DNA from: Micromonospora terminaliae
Lineage (GTDB): Bacteria > Actinomycetota > Actinomycetes > Mycobacteriales > Micromonosporaceae
Reading direction: 5' to 3'
Assembly (NCBI RefSeq): GCF_009671205.1
Contig: NZ_CP045309.1
Location: forward strand, 6,466,001-6,530,000
DNA: 64,000 nucleotides
The position numbers and the translations under genes are program-made. Numbering within the stretch: position 1 is the first letter of the stretch; every line of letters begins with the position of its first letter. The notes below the pieces were generated by a model. It made no database searches. It had not been told where the DNA came from and saw only the letters and a program-made list of their open reading frames with translations. Shown one piece after another: positions 61,086-64,000 of this stretch.

Positions 61086-61499
61086 GTGGGCGAGAGCGCG
61101 GACCGGGATGCCAACCGCGCGCTGCGTGCGCGGTTCGACGAGGTGTACGGCCAGTACCAGCGACTCCGGTCCGGTCTGGACGAACTCCAGGCCAGGCTCG
61201 CCGAGCTGCGGGTGACCGAGCGCTCCGACGACGGCCAGGTCACCGCGGTCGTGGGCGCCCGCGGCGAGGTGATCAGCATCGAGGTTGCTCCCTCCGTGTT
61301 CCACGACCGGGACGCCCGGGCGTTGAGCCGGAAGATCACCGACACCGTGCTGCGGGCGTCCCGCGCCGCGGTCACCGCGACCCGCGAGCTGGTCGCCGGC
61401 TACCTGCCGCCCGGCTCACCCTCGGTGGAGTTCCTGCGTACCCATGATTTCGGCGCCCTGCTGGGCCGGGCCGACGCGGTCCTGTCCCGCGGCGAGTGA
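61086..61499 (+). CDS. YbaB/EbfC-family DNA-binding-like protein
   Basis: A 137-residue protein of the YbaB type: an N-terminal helix ([42 protein letters not shown]), a three-strand middle ([46 protein letters not shown]) and a C-terminal helix. Members bind DNA or occur as the first gene of ESX/WXG100 toxin loci in actinobacteria. GTG 61086 is preferred because GGGGAG lies five nt upstream; GTG 61083 is also possible. It overlaps the next gene by 4 nt. Confidence 0.82.
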   Translation: MGESADRDANRALRARFDEVYGQYQRLRSGLDELQARLAELRVTERSDDGQVTAVVGARGEVISIEVAPSVFHDRDARALSRKITDTVLRASRAAVTATRELVAGYLPPGSPSVEFLRTHDFGALLGRADAVLSRGE

Positions 61500-61861
61500 C
61501 GGCCATGGCCGACGGGGAGATCTGGCTGGACCCGGACCGGGCCCGGCGCGGCGGCGCCGACCTGGCGCTGGCCGGAGCGGCGGTCACGACGTCGCGGCGG
61601 GAGGTGGGCGACCCGATCTCGGCGGCCGGAGCGCAGCGGCCGTGGGGCCGGGACGACATCGGCGCCGCGTTCGACAAGCACTACCAGGGCTTCGCGGAGA
61701 CGCTCCTGCGGGCCTGGGAGATCCTCGGCCGCTCGCTCGACGGGCTGGGCAGCGACGTGGTGCGCTCCGTCGTCGCCACCGTCGAGACCGACCTGACCAA
61801 CGCCCGCCAGCTCGGCGAGATCCCGCACCAGCAGCACAACCCGCACCGGCCCTGGCGCTGA
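61496..61861 (+). CDS. WXG100-family ESX-type secreted protein
   Basis: A 121-residue protein beginning near [27 protein letters not shown], with two helices and a WG-type turn ([40 protein letters not shown]). Such small proteins are partners or substrates of type VII secretion. GTG 61496 overlaps the YbaB stop by 4 nt; ATG 61505 (118 residues) is an alternative. It lies 18 nt before the large toxin-like gene, in the order usual for actinobacterial polymorphic toxins. Confidence 0.78.
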   Translation: MTAMADGEIWLDPDRARRGGADLALAGAAVTTSRREVGDPISAAGAQRPWGRDDIGAAFDKHYQGFAETLLRAWEILGRSLDGLGSDVVRSVVATVETDLTNARQLGEIPHQQHNPHRPWR

Positions 61862-61879
61862 CCACCGGAGGATCCGCGC

Positions 61880-64000
61880 GTGAGCATGCTGCCCAGCCCG
61901 ATCCCGCACCCGCTCGACTACTGCCCCTGGGACGTGCCCGGCTGGATCTACGAGGCGCTCGACTGGGTCGTCGGCGTCGAATGGCCGGAGGGGAACGAGC
62001 GCGCCGTCTGGGACCTGGCCGACCAGTGGTACGCGGTCGCCGACGTCCTGGCCGGCCCTCGCAACGACGCCACCGCCGCCGCCGGCGAGGTCCGCAGTGG
62101 ATACGGCGGGGTCGGCCTGGTGGCGCAGGCGTTCGACATCGCCTGGGGCAAGGTAGCCGACGGCGAGGACGCGCCGCTGCACGTGCTCGTGGCGGCGACC
62201 GGCGAGCTGGGCAAGCTGGTCGACTCGTGCGGCTGCGACATCGAGGGCGCCAAGCTCGAAGCCTGGGTCGAGTTGGGCATCCTGGTCGTCGAGCTGCTCT
62301 CGCTCGCGGTGGCCACCGTGCTGACCCTGGGCGCGGCCTCGCCGGCGGCCGGCGCCGCCATCACGGCGAGCCGGGTAGCCGTCCAACAGATCTTCCGGCG
62401 GCTGGTGGCCCAGCTGGCCCGCAAGGCCGTCGAGGAAGGGCTGAAGGAGGCCGGCGAGCGAGCCGCCAAGGAGGTCGTCACCAGCGGCGCCCGTGGCCTT
62501 GCCCGCCGAGCCGTGCTGGCTGGGCTGGTCGAGGCGGGACAGGAGGCGGGCACCAGCCTGGCGACGCAGGCGTACCAGAACTCCACCGGCCGCCGGGACG
62601 GCCTGGACCTGACCGACATGGGCATGTCGGGGCTCGGTGGGTTCGCCGGTGGCGCGGCCGCGCCGCTGGCCGGGCTGGGGCGGCACGCGAACGGGCGGTT
62701 CGCCGAGATCGGCGAGCGCTTCGGGCGGGAAATGGCCGGCGAGACGCTCGCCGAGAGCGCCGCGGGCCTGGCGACCGGCCAGGACCTGTCGCTGGAGGAC
62801 ATCGCGCGGGCCGCGGTCTCCGGGGCCAGCGGTTCCGCCACCGGGCAGGCCGACAGCGCCCTGCACCGTCGGCTCGACGAGAAGCTGGCCGGCCTCCCTT
62901 CCCAGCCGGTGGACCTGGGGCTTCCGCCGTCCGACGACGCAACCGGCCGCATGCCCACCCAGCGGATGCCGGACCCGCTTCTCCACGACCCCGGACCTCC
63001 GCCGGCGTCCAACCCTCCGTCGTCTCTCGTCGGCGGTGGGCCGGCCCCCACGCACCTCCCGTCCGCCGACGCGGCGGCCCATGCCGCCGCGGGTGTCGAC
63101 GCTCCGCCGGTGCGTCCGGCGGACGCGGAGGTGGCGACGGGCCGTGCGAACGTGGAGGTGACCGCGGGGCCGGCGGGGGTGGAGGCCACCGGCAGCCCGA
63201 CGCTCTCGTCGGTGGCCGTCGAGGCGCCGGACATCGTCGCCTCCGGCCCCGATGGCGCCGGCCATCAGTCCGGTCCGGTCAAGGGCCAGGTCGTTTCCGA
63301 TGTCGGCACCCCGAGTCAGCCGGTGCAATCCGCCACGTCGACCACCGTGGGACCGCCCACCAGCGTCTCCCCACCGCCGCAGAGCCCGGCGTCCGTGCCG
63401 CCCCACCACACACCGGTAGGCATCGTGACCGGCCAGTCCGGGCCGTCGGCCGCTCCCGCGGTGCATCCGCACGCGGCACCGGCCACCGTGACCGGCCAGT
63501 CCGGGTCCTTGGCCGCTCCCGCGGTGCATCCGCACGCGGCACCGGCCAACGGCCTGGACGCCCGGCCTGGCCCGAATCCCCGATTTCCGCTGCTGGAAGC
63601 GCTGGCCCCGCAGCGCACGGCCTCGGATCCGCTGCCGGCGCTCCCCGGGCCGTTTGACCCGTTGCCGCCGCCCCGGCAGACCCCCGATGAACGGGCCGCG
63701 CGGCTCGCGGCCGATCGGGAAGCGCTCGACCGGCGGCGCTATCGGGGCTACCTCCGGCACCAGCGTGAGCTGTTTGAGGAGAACCGGCGCCAGGGACAGC
63801 TGAAGAAACTGCGCGCCATCGCCGAGCAGCACTATGAGGCCGCGCGCTGGCTTGTCCAGCGGGCGTACGAGCTGCACGAGGCGGGGCAACAGCACCTCGT
63901 GGACCAGCACCTCCGCGAGGGGCGGCGCCGGGAGCGGCTCCACTACCGGGCCTTCGACGCGGCGGAGGCCGTGCGTGCCGGCGAACGGCTGCCTGCCGAG
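61880..64000 (+). CDS. Large polymorphic toxin-like protein, 3' end outside the window
   Basis: An open frame of 707 residues running off the window. Residues 10-110 are WXG100-like (CPWDVPGWIYEALDWVVGVEWPEGNERAVWDLADQWYAVADVLAGP). A hydrophobic helix (about 130-165) and an Ala-rich helical segment follow (about 170-300). Residues about 350-590 are Pro/Ala/Ser-rich with a 21-residue tandem repeat; charged helices (RRRYRGYLRHQRELFEENRRQGQLKKLRAIAEQHYEAARW) close the visible part. The toxin domain presumably lies beyond 64000. GGAGGA nine nt before GTG 61880 fixes the start. Confidence 0.8.
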   Translation, partial: MSMLPSPIPHPLDYCPWDVPGWIYEALDWVVGVEWPEGNERAVWDLADQWYAVADVLAGPRNDATAAAGEVRSGYGGVGLVAQAFDIAWGKVADGEDAPLHVLVAATGELGKLVDSCGCDIEGAKLEAWVELGILVVELLSLAVATVLTLGAASPAAGAAITASRVAVQQIFRRLVAQLARKAVEEGLKEAGERAAKEVVTSGARGLARRAVLAGLVEAGQEAGTSLATQAYQNSTGRRDGLDLTDMGMSGLGGFAGGAAAPLAGLGRHANGRFAEIGERFGREMAGETLAESAAGLATGQDLSLEDIARAAVSGASGSATGQADSALHRRLDEKLAGLPSQPVDLGLPPSDDATGRMPTQRMPDPLLHDPGPPPASNPPSSLVGGGPAPTHLPSADAAAHAAAGVDAPPVRPADAEVATGRANVEVTAGPAGVEATGSPTLSSVAVEAPDIVASGPDGAGHQSGPVKGQVVSDVGTPSQPVQSATSTTVGPPTSVSPPPQSPASVPPHHTPVGIVTGQSGPSAAPAVHPHAAPATVTGQSGSLAAPAVHPHAAPANGLDARPGPNPRFPLLEALAPQRTASDPLPALPGPFDPLPPPRQTPDERAARLAADREALDRRRYRGYLRHQRELFEENRRQGQLKKLRAIAEQHYEAARWLVQRAYELHEAGQQHLVDQHLREGRRRERLHYRAFDAAEAVRAGERLPAE
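63425..63550 (+). repeat. Tandem 63-bp in-frame repeat (two copies)
   Basis: Two copies of a 63-bp unit (63425-63487 and 63488-63550) encode VTGQSG..AAPAVHPHAAPA. They differ at only a few bases, in the disordered linker of the large toxin-like protein. This marks replication slippage in a linker where length changes are tolerated. Confidence 0.85.

Overview
The window is high-GC actinobacterial DNA, most likely from Micromonospora or a close relative (inference). The evidence is GTG starts, many leaderless promoters, 4-nt ATGA/GTGA gene overlaps, WhiB, F420 biosynthesis genes, TIGR03089 and DUF3499 proteins, and a WXG100/polymorphic toxin locus. I see no rRNA, tRNA, CRISPR array, prophage or insertion sequence. 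Both ends are cut: a possible gene tail lies at 1-57 and a long toxin-like gene runs off at 64000.

Region 1 (1-29101) is conserved housekeeping sequence. It holds purK-purE, a 1636-residue zinc-ribbon/multi-membrane protein, UDP-glucose dehydrogenase, a FadE25-like acyl-CoA dehydrogenase, a thioesterase, acetoacetyl-CoA synthetase and a TIGR03089 protein. A glycosyltransferase with mannose-1-phosphate guanylyltransferase follows, then a NUDIX hydrolase, a winged-helix regulator, the F420 genes fbiA-fbiB and fbiC, a DUF4331 group, whiB, a metallopeptidase-fold protein and DUF3499. The gene content recalls the purK-fadE25-manB-fbiAB-whiB2 neighbourhood of Mycobacterium tuberculosis, from memory.

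Region 2 (29185-41220) is a polyamine/omega-amino-acid utilisation island. An Lrp/AsnC regulator sits between two divergent units. One encodes a class III aminotransferase, a PNPOx-like protein and an FAD amine oxidase. The other encodes a spermidine/putrescine-type ABC transporter (potD-A-B-C), a second FAD amine oxidase, a saccharopine-dehydrogenase-like enzyme and an agmatinase-family ureohydrolase, all overlapping by 1-4 nt. A short motif (CCGCAACGGAATCC) occurs upstream of both divergent promoters and is a candidate operator. A second catabolic module (gabT, gamma-aminobutyraldehyde dehydrogenase, another aldehyde dehydrogenase) lies at 55473-59765.

Region 3 (41258-46177) has a HigB/HigA-type toxin-antitoxin pair, an acetaldehyde-dehydrogenase/DUF779 pair with a GAF-domain regulator, and a SCO6745-like protein behind two dyad sites.

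Region 4 (46359-52056) is the most interesting part. It encodes a VanR/VanS-like two-component system, then a 711-residue protein joining an acyltransferase-3 membrane domain to a fold-type-II PLP serine-racemase/dehydratase domain, then a D-alanine-D-X ligase and a VanX-type dipeptidase. This mirrors D-Ala-D-Ser glycopeptide-resistance operons (VanT, VanC, VanXY), but the racemase half comes from an unrelated PLP fold. A tandem-duplicated RlpA-like secreted protein and a GntR/ABC-transporter operon follow.

Region 5 (59772-64000) is a polymorphic toxin locus: a minus-strand protein with deaminase-like and SUKH-like segments, diverging from YbaB-like, WXG100-like and large toxin-like genes.
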